A DNA stretch of 64,000 nt from Niabella drilacis (lineage in GTDB: Bacteria; Bacteroidota; Bacteroidia; Chitinophagales; Chitinophagaceae): NCBI RefSeq assembly GCF_900101395.1, contig NZ_FMZO01000012.1, positions 93,647 to 157,646 on the forward strand. Reading direction: 5' to 3'. Positions 1-9,261 of the stretch are shown piece by piece. The position numbers were made by a program, and so were the translations under genes. Below the pieces are notes generated by a model. The model did not search any database. It saw only the letters and a program-made list of their open reading frames with translations, and was not told the origin of the DNA. Position 1 is the first letter of the stretch. The number at the start of each line of letters is the position of its first letter.

Positions 1-782
1 ATGTAGCAGGACATCATCTCATAGGCCTTGCTTCCGTTCTGGGTCCATTGCGCGGCCTTGGGCACCGGCAAAAAACGGGATGCTACCGGCGTATTGTTCA
101 ACGCCTTTGAGATAAGCTGCGGGCCTGTTTCCGTTTCCCACTGCCGGACGATGTAGTTGGCAAAATCCAGGTACTTTTGATCGCGTGTATTCCGGTACAG
201 GTAAACAACCGGTTCCAGAACAGAGCCTGCAGCCATGCCCCTGTAATTACCCAAAGTTGCTATATTGGCCCGCCCGGGACCTACCTGGGAAAGCAGGTGA
301 TCTGCCATTTTTTTACAGGCTTCCAGGGCTGCCGGATCGCCGGTAATGGCATAATAGGCCTGCAGCCCCAGTAAACTGTATTTGCGCCCCCATACATCCC
401 ATTCTGCCAGGTATGATGAAGACCGGTAATTGCCGATGTAGCCATTGGAAAGCTGTGTTTTCATCAATGCTTTGGCCCCCTGCCTGATCTTCCGGAGCAG
501 GGCTTCGCTCCGGTTGTACCGGTACGCTTCACAGGCGCCCAGGGTCCACTTTCCCCAGAATTCGCTCTGCCATTTTGAGGTTTCATTTTTATGCCGGAAA
601 GGTTCTACCAGGTAATCCGGGTCCTGGGACAGGATCCTGTTGGTAATGCATTGGTCGATCCTTTGACCCAGATACCCTTCCAGCCGCAACGATGTTACCT
701 GTGCACTGTCTTTATCACGGGCCTGCCCCGGAATACCGGCCAAAAGACCTGTCACCAGGAATATAGTTCTGATCATTTTCAT
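1..782 (-). CDS. GH127-type beta-L-arabinofuranosidase, N-terminal part (runs off window)
   Basis: This reading frame opens at an ATG at 782 and stays open to base 1, so about 260 N-terminal residues are present and the C-terminus lies outside. A short hydrophobic leader (MKMIRTIFLVTGLLAGIPG) suggests export. After it come LGQRIDQCITNRILSQDPDY, HKNETSKWQSEFWGKW and, at the edge, KAYEMMSCY, all typical of the (alpha/alpha)6-barrel GH127/DUF1680 family. These enzymes release beta-L-arabinofuranose from plant glycans. The catalytic cysteine region is not in the window, so activity cannot be judged. The start is 14 bp downstream of the GH99-like gene, so it is probably the last visible gene of the sigma/FecR/SusCD operon. 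An alternative is a related GH146-like or inactive member. Confidence 0.8.
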   Translation of the reverse strand, partial: MKMIRTIFLVTGLLAGIPGQARDKDSAQVTSLRLEGYLGQRIDQCITNRILSQDPDYLVEPFRHKNETSKWQSEFWGKWTLGACEAYRYNRSEALLRKIRQGAKALMKTQLSNGYIGNYRSSSYLAEWDVWGRKYSLLGLQAYYAITGDPAALEACKKMADHLLSQVGPGRANIATLGNYRGMAAGSVLEPVVYLYRNTRDQKYLDFANYIVRQWETETGPQLISKALNNTPVASRFLPVPKAAQWTQNGSKAYEMMSCY

Positions 783-796
783 ATTTATACCGGTTT

Positions 797-1903
797 CTAT
801 TTCGCTAATACTTTTTTTATGGCATCCAGCCTGGCCGCTCCTTCTTTTTTGGTAGGTGTAAGCCAACTCCCCTCGCCATTCTCATTCCAGGCGTATATGA
901 ACAGTAAACCGCCCAGTACTTTTGACCGGTTCTGTTGTGCCCAGTTGACGGCATCCGTCAGATGACCGGCGAGCTTTTGCGGTGTAACACCCGTATACCA
1001 ATAATCGGAGGCGGGTATGGCCGGGTGATCTTTTGCCCAGGGGCGCATGTCATACCCCGCACCAAGGGTTGGTACATAAGGCAGGTCGGATGCTGCACTT
1101 ATTTTTGTCCAGACCTTCCGGTCGCCCTGCACCAGGTTCTGATAACCGTTTTCACCTGGCTGCAGCCTACCGTCATCCGCATTGTTATACGTGGTAATAA
1201 AATCGAACCCGCTTGCTTTGATCCTGGCGGCGGCCGTGGGATCGGAGGGAATGGTCCTTGCACCAATTAACAGATCCCCCGCCCCCGCAGCCTTTGCCTG
1301 CTGCCGGTACCGGGCAAATGCGGCTTTTGTACCTGCTTCGCCTCCCAATCCCTTTATGACCTCATCGGTATTAAAGAAAACAATGATCGGCCTGCCCTCA
1401 ACTTTTAAATAGTTGGGCTCTTTGAACAACCGGACCGTTCGGTTACAAACCGTTTCCCAATTAGCGGCAGACACGGGATGGCAGGACAAAAGAAAAAAAT
1501 CCAGCTCGTTCTTATTGGGCGCGCTGAGAAAAAGATCCAGGGCCTTATTCAGGTTATCCATATAAGCGGAGTTGGCCACAAGACTGTTCTCATACCAGCA
1601 GAATCCCCAAAATGACAACCCTGCGTCGTGTGCATAGCGGATCTGGTCCTTCATAACGCCGGGAGCATCCTCCCGCCAGCCCCAAACGGGCTCCCGCTCT
1701 GCATAGCTGCTCACCAGCGTTGGGCTTATATGGAAGGTGTGACCTGCCGCATCATCCGGAGGAAAGCTCCATCCGCCAAAATACCAGGCCCCTACCCGCA
1801 CTTTACCCGCATTGTCTTTTACGGGAGGTGCTTTTACCTGCGAATGGGAACAGGACCCGCAAAAAAACAGCATACTGTGTACCAGGAAAAATAGCTTTTT
1901 CAT
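797..1903 (-). CDS. GH99/WbsX-like lipoprotein
   Basis: 368 residues. The N-terminus is a lipoprotein signal (hydrophobic run, then FFCGSCSHS with a Cys near residue 18-20), so the protein is probably membrane-anchored outside the cytoplasm. VRVGAWYFGGWSF, a run around AHDAGLSFWGFCWYEN and a late IYAWNENGEGSWLTPT block match the TIM-barrel GH99-like domain of the WbsX family, which is related to endo-alpha-mannanase and endomannosidase. WNENGEGSWL is the family's conserved C-terminal acidic motif. It follows SusD by about 20 bp and precedes the GH127 gene, so it is likely co-transcribed as a glycan-cleaving enzyme of this PUL. Its substrate is not determined by sequence. Confidence 0.75.
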   Translation of the reverse strand: MKKLFFLVHSMLFFCGSCSHSQVKAPPVKDNAGKVRVGAWYFGGWSFPPDDAAGHTFHISPTLVSSYAEREPVWGWREDAPGVMKDQIRYAHDAGLSFWGFCWYENSLVANSAYMDNLNKALDLFLSAPNKNELDFFLLSCHPVSAANWETVCNRTVRLFKEPNYLKVEGRPIIVFFNTDEVIKGLGGEAGTKAAFARYRQQAKAAGAGDLLIGARTIPSDPTAAARIKASGFDFITTYNNADDGRLQPGENGYQNLVQGDRKVWTKISAASDLPYVPTLGAGYDMRPWAKDHPAIPASDYWYTGVTPQKLAGHLTDAVNWAQQNRSKVLGGLLFIYAWNENGEGSWLTPTKKEGAARLDAIKKVLAK

Positions 1904-1923
1904 AACTTTTTGATTGTTGGCGG

Positions 1924-3552
1924 TTAGTAACCGGGATTATTGGGTTTCAGGTTAGGATTGGCTATTTCATCTTCTTCCGGCACCGGGCTCCAGATCTTCT
2001 GATCGGTAATATTGCTTACCAGCTGGAGCGCCCCGTTCCTGTTCCATACACCAAAAGTGGTAGACAAAGATTTGATCCCGGATTCATACCGGTTAAACCG
2101 GACCAGGTCAAATTTCCGTTGCTGCTCAAAGCACAGCTCTCTTGAGCGCTCTTCTAAAAGCTCCGAAACAAAATCCGTTCTGCCGTACAGACTTTGCAGG
2201 TCTTCCACTTTGTACCCTGCATTTTTAACCAGCGCCCTGGCCCGGATCTTTTTCAGCACATCGCGGCCTTTTGCATCGCCCTCAAAATGTGCTGTAACTT
2301 CCGCTTCCAGCAGGTACAGATCCGCCAGACGCAAAAGAGGATAATACCCTACATAATAATCATCATGTTTAATGGTCGTTTTTACATACCGGAACTTGGT
2401 AACACAGTAGTCGCCATCATACGCTTCCCCTCCCGCGCCCACATGCAATTCCTTTGGTATGATATACGTGTTACCATCAATAACCTGGGTTTTTACGTCC
2501 CCATCTGCCAGCCCGCCAACCACCCAGTTTCCTCTTGCATCCATATTCCGGTTATAGTTGGAATACACTTCCTGTGTAGGACGGCAGGTGCCCCAGCCCC
2601 CTCCTTCGCTGCCCACCGGCAACTGGTAATACATAAGCCCAAACCCGATTCTTTTATTGGGAGAAGGCGCAATAGTGAGCAGGATCTCTTCCTTTTGCTT
2701 ATCGAGGGAGCCTTCCACGAACAGGCTCCTGTAATCATCTGTAAGTTTAAACGGGCTGTTGGTTTCAATATCCCGGATCAGCTGCCCGGCTTTTGTATAC
2801 ATTTCATCTGCATTTACCCAGCTGAAACTATTCAGGCCAAACCCCAGGGTACCGCCCACATTGTATTTTTTACAGCTGGCCAGGTAGCAATACAATTTTG
2901 CCAGGTAGCCGGCGGCGGACCATTTGGATGCCCGGGTAATATCCAGGGGCCTGCCGCCGCTGATGTGCTCATACGCATATTGCAGGTCTGTGATCGCCTG
3001 GTTCATGACCCCTTCCAGCTTATCGCGGCTTTTATCCGCAGCATGAGGTACATCGGTATAAACCGGAACACCACCAAAGATCATACCCAGGTACATATAA
3101 TGCCAGCCTCTTAAAAACCGGGCCTCGGCTTCGATCTCTGCTTTGCGGTCTGCATCCATATCAATACCACCGGTATGGTGCAGCAGTTCATTGGCAGCAT
3201 AGATCCCCGTATACATTTTTGACCAGATATCCCGGATGTTTTTATTGCTTTTCACAACGGTTCCATTGATGAACTGGTCCATATTGGATTCGGGATCGGG
3301 GGTCGAATAGGGATTGCCGACAATTTCATCGGTGCCCACATTCCCGATGAGAAACATACCGCTCCTGTAATTGACAGCATAACTTTCTCCCAATATCCCA
3401 TAACAACCGGTAAGTGCCACTTCCAGATCGTTAGCATTGCGATAAAAGTTCGTGTTGGAGGTAAAGTCCAGCGGTTTGGAGTCCAGGAATTTTTTACAGC
3501 CGGCCAAAACGGTCAGCAGCAGCATCACGCCAAAATAAAATATCTTTTTCAT
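1924..3552 (-). CDS. RagB/SusD family outer-membrane lipoprotein (first PUL)
   Basis: About 542 residues from the ATG at 3552; an ATG three codons upstream is possible. The signal peptide ends in LAGC, followed by KKFLDSKP, the usual start of a mature SusD lipoprotein. A TPR-rich helical body follows, with the family-typical EAEARFLRGWHYMYLGMIFG and a late LLEERSRELCFEQQRKFDLV segment. SusD proteins form the lid on a SusC channel and bind oligosaccharides at the cell surface. The gene starts 11 bp after the SusC stop, the normal tight pairing. Two enzyme genes follow, GH99-like and GH127. The family call is certain; the ligand is unknown. Confidence 0.96.
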   Translation of the reverse strand: MKKIFYFGVMLLLTVLAGCKKFLDSKPLDFTSNTNFYRNANDLEVALTGCYGILGESYAVNYRSGMFLIGNVGTDEIVGNPYSTPDPESNMDQFINGTVVKSNKNIRDIWSKMYTGIYAANELLHHTGGIDMDADRKAEIEAEARFLRGWHYMYLGMIFGGVPVYTDVPHAADKSRDKLEGVMNQAITDLQYAYEHISGGRPLDITRASKWSAAGYLAKLYCYLASCKKYNVGGTLGFGLNSFSWVNADEMYTKAGQLIRDIETNSPFKLTDDYRSLFVEGSLDKQKEEILLTIAPSPNKRIGFGLMYYQLPVGSEGGGWGTCRPTQEVYSNYNRNMDARGNWVVGGLADGDVKTQVIDGNTYIIPKELHVGAGGEAYDGDYCVTKFRYVKTTIKHDDYYVGYYPLLRLADLYLLEAEVTAHFEGDAKGRDVLKKIRARALVKNAGYKVEDLQSLYGRTDFVSELLEERSRELCFEQQRKFDLVRFNRYESGIKSLSTTFGVWNRNGALQLVSNITDQKIWSPVPEEDEIANPNLKPNNPGY

Positions 3553-3563
3553 TGCTTGCATTC

Positions 3564-6500
3564 TTAAAAGTTTATCGTTACACCTACCTTATGCGAAGTA
3601 GCTCTCGGGTAGCCAATAATATCAAATCCGGTCAGCAGCGGGCTGCCTGAATCCACCTCCGGGGTATAACCGCTATAGGAGGTTACTGTAAACAGGTTAT
3701 CGGCCACATAGTAAAACTTACAGCTGTTCACTCCCAGTTTTTTAGCCAGCGTTGGCGAAATAGTATATGAAAGGTGTACATTTTGCAACCTTAAAAAAGT
3801 GGCATCCTCCACATAGTAGTCGCTGGGCAGGGCTGCCAGGGAGTTATAATACCCCGGATCGGAATACGCCGGTCTTGTGTTGGTAGGGTTATCCGGTGTC
3901 CACCTGTTATTCCAGAAATCCCTGGTTATGTTATAATACTCCCCGGGGAACCCGCCTTCCAGTTCAAACTTTGTGGAGTTAAATATTTTTCCACCCAACG
4001 CATATACAAAGAAGAACCCGAATTCAACATTTTTATACTTAAAATTATTCCCGATGCCCCCGTACATTTTAGGATCGCTTCTCCCGATGATCGTTTTATC
4101 AGCCTCTGTTATTTTGTTATCGGCCGAGCCATCCAGGTTTTTGAACTTCATGGTTCCAGGGCGCGCTTTTCCCAGGTTACCGGGATCAACGATCCCTTTC
4201 TTAAGAACCCAATCCCGCTCCTGCCAGGGTATATCGGGATCATTGGGAGCGCGGACGCCCATTTTATCAACCCATCCGTCAAAATCCTCCATCTGGTAGA
4301 TACCGTCCATCCGGTAACCATACATAATACCGATTGGCTGCCCTACCATGATGCGGCCAACATCGTTGATCTTGATATAGGAAGAGCTCCATGAATTGGC
4401 GCCGATAGGTGCTACCTTTAAACCATTGCCGATATCCACCACCCTGTTCCGGTTGGAACTGAAGGTCAGCGATGAGTTCCATTCAAACCGGCTGCGGGAG
4501 ATATTCCTGGTGTTCAGCGACAGCTCAATGCCTTTATTATTGATCTTCCCGAGGTTTTGCCACTGGGTCTTAAATCCGGATTGAGAGGGAATGATCGCCT
4601 CATAAAGCATATCCGTGGTACGCTTGTCGTACAGGTCAACCGTAACTCCCACCACTCCTCCGAAAACAGAGAGGTCCATCCCCAGGTTGTATTGTGTGGT
4701 GGTTTCCCATTTCAGTTCCGGGTTGGGCATGGATGCAGGAATCAGCCCCAGCTGGTCTCCATAAAATGCATTGCCCATGCGGGTCAGGTAGCGGAACTCG
4801 GGAATATTGGAATTACCGGTCATCCCATAGCTTAAGCGAAACTTCAGGCTTTCGAGGTTTTTCCAGTTCTTTAAGAAAGGCTCGTCGGATGCGATCCAGG
4901 CCAGTGCCGCGGAAGGAAAATACCCCCAGCGGTTGGCTGTTCCAAAGCGGTCGGACCCATCCGCACGGATGCTCGCCGTTAACAGGTACCTGTTAAAGAT
5001 GCTGTAGTTAACACGCCCCAGGTAAGAGGCCGCCTTCATTAAACCGGCACCCGAAGACGCCTGCTGTATGATGACCCCCTTATCCAGGTCATAGATCCCC
5101 GTTGTTTCATCATCAAAATTACTTTTCACAATCACGTTGTTCTCATACCGGCTGCCATTGAGTTCAAAGGCGGTTAAGACATCCAGCTTTGTTTTGTTCT
5201 TAAAGGCTACATTGTAACTCAGGCTATTGGTATTGCTCCATCCCATCCAGCTGGCGTTTGATATAGCCGCCCGGCCTTTCAGGTAATATCCCCAGGGCGT
5301 TTCCTTTCCATAGAACTCGGCCGTTTTTGAAGGCACGATCGTTCCGCTTATTGTAGAGGCCAGGTAAAGCCCGTTCAGTATCCGGTAGCTCAGGGTGGTG
5401 TTGGCCGATACATTGGGAGAAGCAGTGGTCTTATCTACATGCTCCAGGTTGGCTGTGGGCATCTTCCATCCCCCCTGGGTCTGAACCGCAAGCGGGTTCG
5501 AAAACACCAGGGGTTTTGAGATCAATGCCGTCTGCAAAATGCCCATATTATTATAACCGTCGCCGGATTGTGCCGCGCCGTTGTATTGTGAATAAGAGGA
5601 GGAAAGCCCGAGTGAGAACCGGAACCGGTTCTTGCTGTGGTCCATTTTCAAACGCATATTGTACCGGGAGTAATCATTTTTTTCAAGGATCCCCTGCTCT
5701 TTATTATACCCCAGGCTTGCCGAATACTTTGTATAGTTTGTGCCGCCGGTCACGGACAGGTTATGGGCGGTTGAAATGGCAGTCCGGTACATTTCGTCCT
5801 GCCAGTTATATTCCGGCAATGCATAAACATCACGGGGCTCCAGTTTGGAGAGATCTCTTTCACCGGCATTTAAAAAGAACAGCCAATCTGTAAAATACCC
5901 GAATTCATACCGCTTCCTGTCCGGCATCAACGTCCAGTCCTTCCTGTAATCCAGCCACTCATCCCCATTCAGCATTTCGATGGTCTTTGACCGGTAGGCG
6001 ATCCCTACATTTCCATCGTAGCTGATAACAGGCTCTCCTGTTTTCCCCTGGCGGGTGGTAACAATGATAACGCCGTTTGCGCCCCTCGACCCGTAGATGG
6101 CCGTGGCAGAGGCATCTTTGAGCACATCGATCGAAACGATATCTGCCGGGTTGATCGAGTTGAGCGGGTTGCGTTGCGCACTCTTTCCAAAACGCGAGGA
6201 TGCGATGGGGGCTTCACTTTCATTGACCTGCACACCATCGATCACAAAAAGCGGGGTGCTGCTTCCTGCCAGGGAATTAGCTCCGCGGATCAGCACTTTG
6301 GATCCCGTTCCCGGTTCGCCGGACCCGGTGGTGATCTGTAGCCCTGCTACCCGGCCCTGCATACTGTTGAGGAACGAGCTGCCCTTTGTTTCCTGCAATA
6401 CATTCTCCTTGATCCCCGCAACAGCTCCCGTCAGGTCTCTTTTTTTAACGGTACCATAGCCGATCACGACCAGGTCTTCCATTTTCCGCTCTGCGCCTTT

Positions 6501-7118
6501 GAGCTTTATGGCCATCACCTGCTGTCCGGCTACGCTAACTTCAAGGGTCGTATACCCTACATAGGATATCACCAGTACGGCTTCTTTCTCCACGTCTCTT
6601 AACTGGAATCTTCCATCCCTGCCGGTTGTCGTCATCCGGGCGGTGTTCTTAACCGCTACCGTGGCGCCATAGAGCGGGGCCTGGGTCTCTTCATCGGTGA
6701 CCACACCGGTCACCATAATATTGTCCGGCAGGGTTATTCCCGCTTTTGTCTCCGGCAAAGGCGCTCTTTTTTTCAAAACGATCATATTATCAATCAGCTC
6801 ATAGGACAGGTCTGTCCGGCTAAAGAACACATCAAGTGCTTCCTTTAACGGCACGTTCTTCAGGGATACCGGCGAACGGAAATTCCTGTTAATAACCGCA
6901 TCCCGGTACACAAATTCCACATTGGCTTTCTGCTCAATGATTTTCAAAAACTCCTTAATTGAAACCTGATCCTTTTCGATCGAGATCTTTTGCGCATTTA
7001 CAGCGGCAAACAGCTGCAGGGAACCAAACAACATCAATGCAATTGTCATTTTCATAATCAGAACCATTTTCAGCAACAAATGCCGGGCGGCACGATTGCT
7101 ATAAGCAAGCATTTTCAT
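3564..7118 (-). CDS. SusC/RagA TonB-dependent receptor with STN domain (first PUL)
   Basis: 1184 residues. After the signal peptide (ending near AAVNAQ) comes an STN (secretin/TonB N-terminal) domain at about residues 45-115, then a carboxypeptidase-regulatory beta-sandwich near 130-215, a TonB-box region at MEDLVVIGYGTVKKRDLTG, and a plug with VLKDASATAIYGSRGANGVI. The rest is a 22-strand outer-membrane barrel ending in VGVTINF. It imports oligosaccharides by TonB energy together with the adjacent SusD. The STN domain is the part that normally touches a FecR-type anti-sigma factor, and such a gene lies 136 bp upstream. The receptor is therefore probably a signalling transducer as well as a transporter. 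It differs from the second SusC in this window, which has no STN. Confidence 0.96.
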   Translation of the reverse strand: MKMLAYSNRAARHLLLKMVLIMKMTIALMLFGSLQLFAAVNAQKISIEKDQVSIKEFLKIIEQKANVEFVYRDAVINRNFRSPVSLKNVPLKEALDVFFSRTDLSYELIDNMIVLKKRAPLPETKAGITLPDNIMVTGVVTDEETQAPLYGATVAVKNTARMTTTGRDGRFQLRDVEKEAVLVISYVGYTTLEVSVAGQQVMAIKLKGAERKMEDLVVIGYGTVKKRDLTGAVAGIKENVLQETKGSSFLNSMQGRVAGLQITTGSGEPGTGSKVLIRGANSLAGSSTPLFVIDGVQVNESEAPIASSRFGKSAQRNPLNSINPADIVSIDVLKDASATAIYGSRGANGVIIVTTRQGKTGEPVISYDGNVGIAYRSKTIEMLNGDEWLDYRKDWTLMPDRKRYEFGYFTDWLFFLNAGERDLSKLEPRDVYALPEYNWQDEMYRTAISTAHNLSVTGGTNYTKYSASLGYNKEQGILEKNDYSRYNMRLKMDHSKNRFRFSLGLSSSYSQYNGAAQSGDGYNNMGILQTALISKPLVFSNPLAVQTQGGWKMPTANLEHVDKTTASPNVSANTTLSYRILNGLYLASTISGTIVPSKTAEFYGKETPWGYYLKGRAAISNASWMGWSNTNSLSYNVAFKNKTKLDVLTAFELNGSRYENNVIVKSNFDDETTGIYDLDKGVIIQQASSGAGLMKAASYLGRVNYSIFNRYLLTASIRADGSDRFGTANRWGYFPSAALAWIASDEPFLKNWKNLESLKFRLSYGMTGNSNIPEFRYLTRMGNAFYGDQLGLIPASMPNPELKWETTTQYNLGMDLSVFGGVVGVTVDLYDKRTTDMLYEAIIPSQSGFKTQWQNLGKINNKGIELSLNTRNISRSRFEWNSSLTFSSNRNRVVDIGNGLKVAPIGANSWSSSYIKINDVGRIMVGQPIGIMYGYRMDGIYQMEDFDGWVDKMGVRAPNDPDIPWQERDWVLKKGIVDPGNLGKARPGTMKFKNLDGSADNKITEADKTIIGRSDPKMYGGIGNNFKYKNVEFGFFFVYALGGKIFNSTKFELEGGFPGEYYNITRDFWNNRWTPDNPTNTRPAYSDPGYYNSLAALPSDYYVEDATFLRLQNVHLSYTISPTLAKKLGVNSCKFYYVADNLFTVTSYSGYTPEVDSGSPLLTGFDIIGYPRATSHKVGVTINF

Positions 7119-7254
7119 ACATTTGACACATGGGTTTGTTAAAATAATAATTATCGGCTTCGAGATTATAGCAAACGAATCCTACTGCCGGGGGTGTTGG
7201 CCCACCTCCGGCTCATTCATTGCAAACAATCTTTTATTTTATACGCTGTTTAAA

Positions 7255-8424
7255 CTATTTCTTTCCTTTTATTACAACAATCCTGTTCCCTTCTAAAAGG
7301 AAATGCACTTCCTCCGTTTGCTCCAGTGCATTCAGTATGACATTGGCATTCTTTTTCCTGGATATGGATCCCGAGAAACCGTATTCAGGCACCGGCCCCC
7401 GGTATGTTATTGCTACGTTATACCACCTGCTGATACATTCCATAATATGCTGTATCCGTTCATTGGAAAACCGGTAGCGGCCTTCTTTCCAGGCCAGCAC
7501 CTCGCTCAGATCCGGCTGGTCGATCACTTCCCTGTTACTTTGCTGATCATACCAGTACCGCTGTCCTGGTTTTATAAACCTCTGCTTTGCATCCCGATCA
7601 ACCCTTACCGATCCGGAGATCAGCGTAGTCTTAACCTGTTCCGGGTGATACGCCTGTATATTAAAAGAAGTACCCAGTACCGTTACATCCAACGCGCCGG
7701 TCTTCACTACAAATGGTTGCCGGCTATTGTGCACTACTTCAAAATACCCCTCGCCTTTAAGCTCCACGATCCTTTGCCCTCCTTCAAAATGATCCGGGAA
7801 TTTCAGCTCCGAAGCAGCATTGAGCCATACCTTGCTGCCATCGGGCAATTGCATCCGGAAGAATCCCCCGGGCGGAACATGAAGGGTATTACAGGCCGCG
7901 GTACAGCCTGCATTACCGGTGTTATAAACAAGTATACTATCCTTCAAACGGGCCAGCAGCCGGCCCTCCCTCGAGCGCACCGTATCCGCCTGCCCTTCCA
8001 GCGCAACGGATTCTCCGCCCGGTAAGGTCAGATAAGCTGTTCCCCCTGCCGGCCGGATATCCGGCGCTTTTACCATGGGCAGGCCCTGCTCTTTTGAAGG
8101 AGTAACACCCGCATTTTCCCAGAGCAGTGCAGCACCGGCAATCAGCAATAGCATTGCGGCAACTCCGGACAGCCAGCGCAGGACCAGGGTCCTCCTTCCT
8201 GTTTTCCCCGGTTCCTTTTTTTGAACACCGGCCGCGGCTATCTCCTGTAGTATCCTGCTATATAACCGGTCCCCGATCTCCTGCGCCGGAAGCTGCAGCG
8301 GCTCACCCGATTCCACTACCCGGGAAAACCACGCTTCCACAAGCAGCTTTTCCTCTTCGCTACAGGTACCGTTAAGATAACGTTTCAATATGGACGAGGC
8401 AATTTCAGGATTCATGATCTGCAT
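7255..8424 (-). CDS. FecR-family anti-sigma factor
   Basis: 389 residues; an ATG three codons in (8415) is an equally good start. A cytoplasmic N-terminal sigma-binding segment (SILKRYLNGTCSEEEKLLVE) is followed by one membrane helix at about residues 80-102. A periplasmic FecR domain follows (VPPGGFFRMQLPDGSKVWLN through FVVKTGALDVTVLGTSFNIQ), then a C-terminal DUF4974 domain (RFSNERIQHIMECISRWYNV). In this family the C-terminus contacts the STN domain of a TonB receptor and releases the sigma factor when ligand is bound. It sits between the sigma gene (69 bp upstream) and the STN-bearing SusC, the classical order, so signalling across the envelope to this PUL is well supported. Confidence 0.95.
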   Translation of the reverse strand: MQIMNPEIASSILKRYLNGTCSEEEKLLVEAWFSRVVESGEPLQLPAQEIGDRLYSRILQEIAAAGVQKKEPGKTGRRTLVLRWLSGVAAMLLLIAGAALLWENAGVTPSKEQGLPMVKAPDIRPAGGTAYLTLPGGESVALEGQADTVRSREGRLLARLKDSILVYNTGNAGCTAACNTLHVPPGGFFRMQLPDGSKVWLNAASELKFPDHFEGGQRIVELKGEGYFEVVHNSRQPFVVKTGALDVTVLGTSFNIQAYHPEQVKTTLISGSVRVDRDAKQRFIKPGQRYWYDQQSNREVIDQPDLSEVLAWKEGRYRFSNERIQHIMECISRWYNVAITYRGPVPEYGFSGSISRKKNANVILNALEQTEEVHFLLEGNRIVVIKGKK

Positions 8425-8493
8425 TCATATATATAGTCAGGTAAAGGACAGCCAGGGGGTAAATAAAATGATTATTTTTTTTGCCGTCCATTG

Positions 8494-9093
8494 TTATAAT
8501 ACCCGGCAACACTCCCATAACACCCACAGGGGAATGGCACTACAGGCAAGCGCCTCCTTTATTAGTTTCAGCGCATGCTGGATATGCTTTTTCACCGTTT
8601 CCGCCGAAATGTTCAGCAACTCGGCAATCTCCTTATGACTGAGTTGCTGCTGGCGGCTCAGCTGGTACACCTCCTGCATTTTTGGAGGCATTGCATCTAC
8701 CGTTTTGCCAATCAATACGTTCATTTCCTTTAAACGCAGTGTTAGTTCAGGAGTAAGATGCGCCGATTGAACAGCTGTATCTGCAAACAGGGCAAGAAAA
8801 TTTCTTTGGGTAATATGCTTTTCTATGTAATTAATAGCTTTGTACCGGACACTGGTCTCCAGGTAGGCAGCAAGTGAGCCCCTGAGGCGGATCTCCCTGC
8901 GCCGGTTCCACAGGGAAAGAAATACTTCCTGCAGGATATCCTCCGCATCCTGCTGCTCACCAATAGCTCTGAACGCGGTCGTGTATAATTTTTTCCAATA
9001 GCGGTCATAGATGAGCGCAAATGCCTCCTTATTATCCTGAGCGATCAGCTCGATCAGCACGTCGTCCGGGTATGTCTTTTCTCTTAAAAGCAT
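8494..9093 (-). CDS. ECF RNA polymerase sigma-70 factor
   Basis: 199 residues. Region 2 is seen in FALIYDRYWKKLYTTAFRAI and GEQQDAEDILQEVFLSLWNR; region 4 is the helix-turn-helix SRQQQLSHKEIAELLNISAE followed by TVKKHIQHALKLIKEA. The length and motifs fit the Bacteroidota-expanded FecI-like ECF group that drives SusC/SusD loci. It is the first gene of the minus-strand unit sigma, FecR, SusC, SusD, GH99-like, GH127. It presumably activates its own PUL when FecR releases it. About 170 bp separates it from the GH20 gene upstream, and I could not assign a confident promoter there. Confidence 0.95.
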   Translation of the reverse strand: MLLREKTYPDDVLIELIAQDNKEAFALIYDRYWKKLYTTAFRAIGEQQDAEDILQEVFLSLWNRRREIRLRGSLAAYLETSVRYKAINYIEKHITQRNFLALFADTAVQSAHLTPELTLRLKEMNVLIGKTVDAMPPKMQEVYQLSRQQQLSHKEIAELLNISAETVKKHIQHALKLIKEALACSAIPLWVLWECCRVL

Positions 9094-9261
9094 TTAGCAG
9101 CCAAAGTAAGCGATAAAGGTACGGGATTCCGGATACAATTTTTTTGTCCCTACGGTACCGGGTGCATTACCTTTTTATCATACGCGGCTTTAGGGTTTAG
9201 TTTCAGCCGCCGGGAGCGCCAGGTTAAGGATCGCTGCCCCGCTGGTTATTGACATACATCG

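Noticed and set aside
5516..5893. Long plus-strand open frames inside SusC, GH20, GH92 and DUF5054 genes
   Set aside because: They are antisense shadows of strongly supported coding regions.
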